Assembly (NCBI GenBank): GCA_015232315.1
Contig: JADFZZ010000010.1
Coordinates: 54,863 to 118,862, forward strand
Direction of reading: 5' to 3'
From: SAR324 cluster bacterium
GTDB lineage: Bacteria; SAR324; NAC60-12
Length of the DNA stretch: 64,000 bases
The position numbers and the translations under genes were made by a program. Each line of letters begins with the position of its first letter. Position 1 is the first letter of the stretch. Shown here piece by piece: positions 62,817 through 64,000 of this stretch. The notes beneath the pieces were generated by a model. The model was not told where the DNA came from and did no database searches. It worked only from the letters and a program-made list of their open reading frames with translations.

Positions 62817-62978
62817 TTGGTTCCAGCTATGTCGGGTTAGTTTCTTAGAAGTTAAATTCTGCGCAAAATGGCAAAAGGATTTAGCCACAGAGTCACAGTG
62901 TCACAGAGTATGTTTTAAAAAATTCTCTGTGTCTTTGTGTCTCTGTGGCAAAAATTGGTTCCGGCTATGTCGGGTTAG
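62817..62978. repeat. 24-bp direct repeats around a CACAGAG hairpin
   Basis: TTGGTTCCAGCTATGTCGGG (plus TTAG) at 62817-62840 recurs with one mismatch at 62955-62978. Between them is a 25-bp imperfect inverted repeat, GCCACAGAGTCACAGTGTCA and its partner ending GTGTCTCTGTGGC (62884-62908 and 62925-62949, 21 of 25 matching). A further hairpin CGTGCCC / GGGCACG lies at 63001-63025. None of the 62689-63179 gap is coding. Confidence 0.75.
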
Positions 62979-63179
62979 GAACCAACTGTTAAATGGATAA
63001 CGTGCCCCACGGGACGTAGGGCACGAGCAAACTTTTAAAACTTATTCTTTTGCCATTCCAAGTCAAACTCCCCGAACCATCTTTTTTCCCCCCGGTATTG
63101 ACAAAACGTTTTGTATAAGTCAGAGAACATTCAGGGGTTTATGATGATTCTTAAATGAAATATGGGGGAGGCGGAGGGA

Positions 63180-63914
63180 ATGTCATTTCAAAAAAAATGG
63201 GAGAAAATTTGCGAGCAGGTATCCAATCTGGATGACCATGCGTCTATCATGGACTGGGGTGACCTGCTACGAGCCATTGAAGCCGTTGGAAATGCGGTTG
63301 ATACACCTGCATGGTTTTCTTCCATACAACAATATTTTGACAAGAATATTGGAGACATCCTGACCGACCAGCAATCTGCTTCCACTGTTTTGCCCGGGTT
63401 GAAAGAATTTTGTGAACAACTCAATCTCATCCAGAAAAACATTCGTGCGGAAGCCTTCATCAAGAAATTTGTACTGACGTTTTCCAACAAGGAACAGCCG
63501 AACAATCGGGAATCCGCAGTGTTTCCGCAAAAGCCGGAAAAGACTCCTCCTGAAAAGCATCCTGAACATCCCGGTGTCGATGAACAGAATGTGCTACAGC
63601 ACCTGCCGCCGGAAGCATGGACAGATAACCTTTACAGCGATTTCATCAATGAAGCTGAGGATATGCTGGAAGAGACCGATCAGGTATTAAACATCATTCA
63701 GCAGTCTGGTGCTTCTGATCAAACTGCGGTCAACACCCTGTTCCGAACCATGCACACCATCAAGGGCACCGCCGGATTCCTCGGATTAATCGATATTTCT
63801 GTACTGGCGCACCATACCGAGGATCTGTTGGTGAAGATCCGGGATGGCCAGCAATTTTTTTCCGCCGACAATATTCTTGGGTTTTCGAAAAAAACATCTG
63901 TTGAGTTGTGTTGA
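63180..63914 (+). pseudogene. Truncated Hpt/CheA-like histidine phosphotransfer protein
   Basis: 244 residues from ATG 63180 (GGGAGG upstream). The first 150 residues show no recognised domain. From about 155 there is an Hpt/CheA-P1 helix bundle (YSDFINEAEDMLEETDQV, then FRTMHTIKGTAGFLG with phospho-acceptor His) and LAHHTEDLLVKIRDGQ. In CheA the P1 domain continues into dimerisation, ATPase and CheW domains; here the frame ends abruptly after ADNILGFSKKTSVELC. It is either a broken CheA-like kinase or an unusual stand-alone Hpt protein. Confidence 0.6.
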
Positions 63915-63959
63915 TTTGGCATAAAAATTTTCTGAGCGCCATTCACCCCAGGAGGACGT

Positions 63960-64000
63960 ATGAAAATCCCTTGTATTGAAGCATTACCTTGGTTAGTAGC
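63960..64000 (+). CDS. Start of an unidentified gene, cut by the window edge
   Basis: AGGAGG lies 5 bp before an ATG that opens MKIPCIEALPWLV and runs off the end. This is too short to identify. Its position just after a truncated gene would fit the transposase of an insertion sequence, but nothing in the 13 visible codons proves that. Confidence 0.45.
   Translation, partial: MKIPCIEALPWLV

Overview
The window reads as chromosomal DNA of a free-living Gram-negative bacterium. It carries outer-membrane assembly (bamA, lolD), many signal-peptide and lipobox proteins, a flagellar stator gene, hybrid histidine kinases and respiratory c-type cytochromes. Gene content (PPi-type phosphofructokinase, group 4 hydrogenase-like complex, nirS denitrification, FapA/DUF342, ROK kinase) suits a proteobacterium of delta or similar affinity. 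No rRNA or other taxonomic marker is present, so I do not place it further.

Layout. 1-8.1 kb: motA (partial) and nadE, a TatD hydrolase, a Bor-like lipoprotein, rnc, an RsuA/RluB-type pseudouridine synthase, a DUF342 protein, a pentapeptide-repeat protein and a secreted unknown. 8.3-20.1 kb: housekeeping genes (Na/Pi transporter, a degenerate SDR, xth, glmS, an enoyl-CoA hydratase-like gene, a nitronate monooxygenase-like gene, fabI, folB, psd, ftsH). 20.3-35.2 kb: trpC, an orphan receiver, a beta-barrel protein, a ROK kinase, recJ, two hybrid PAS histidine kinases, PPi-PFK, lolD and bamA. 35.5-44.0 kb: a small hydrolase, a lipoprotein and a six-gene membrane complex related to group 4 [NiFe] hydrogenases and complex I. 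44.3-49.4 kb: a four-gene envelope cluster (FecR-domain repeat protein, barrel, lipoprotein, DUF3187-like). 49.9-51.4 kb: tRNA-Leu and a scar of broken genes. 51.7-62.7 kb: a cytochrome cd1 nitrite reductase locus with a near-complete heme d1 pathway (nirS, nirN, nirE, nirF, nirC, nirJ, nirH, nirG, nirL, nirD), accessory cytochromes and a Crp/Fnr regulator. 63.2-64.0 kb: a truncated Hpt/CheA-like gene and the start of another gene.

Two themes stand out. First, the hydrogenase-like complex has lost all four cysteines that would hold nickel but keeps every visible iron-sulfur ligand and the membrane arm. It matches the poorly understood Ehr (energy-converting hydrogenase-related) group, so it probably couples ferredoxin or quinone chemistry to ion pumping without making hydrogen. 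Second, the non-coding DNA is full of short elements (about 60-200 bp) with terminal inverted repeats. At least six families are visible, and several copies have flanking direct repeats that look like target-site duplications. They carry no transposase, so they look like MITEs.

In the nir region, near-identical 18-bp palindromes lie upstream of nirS and of nirDLGHJ. The divergently placed Crp/Fnr protein is the obvious candidate to bind them, which would link the reductase and its cofactor pathway in one regulon.
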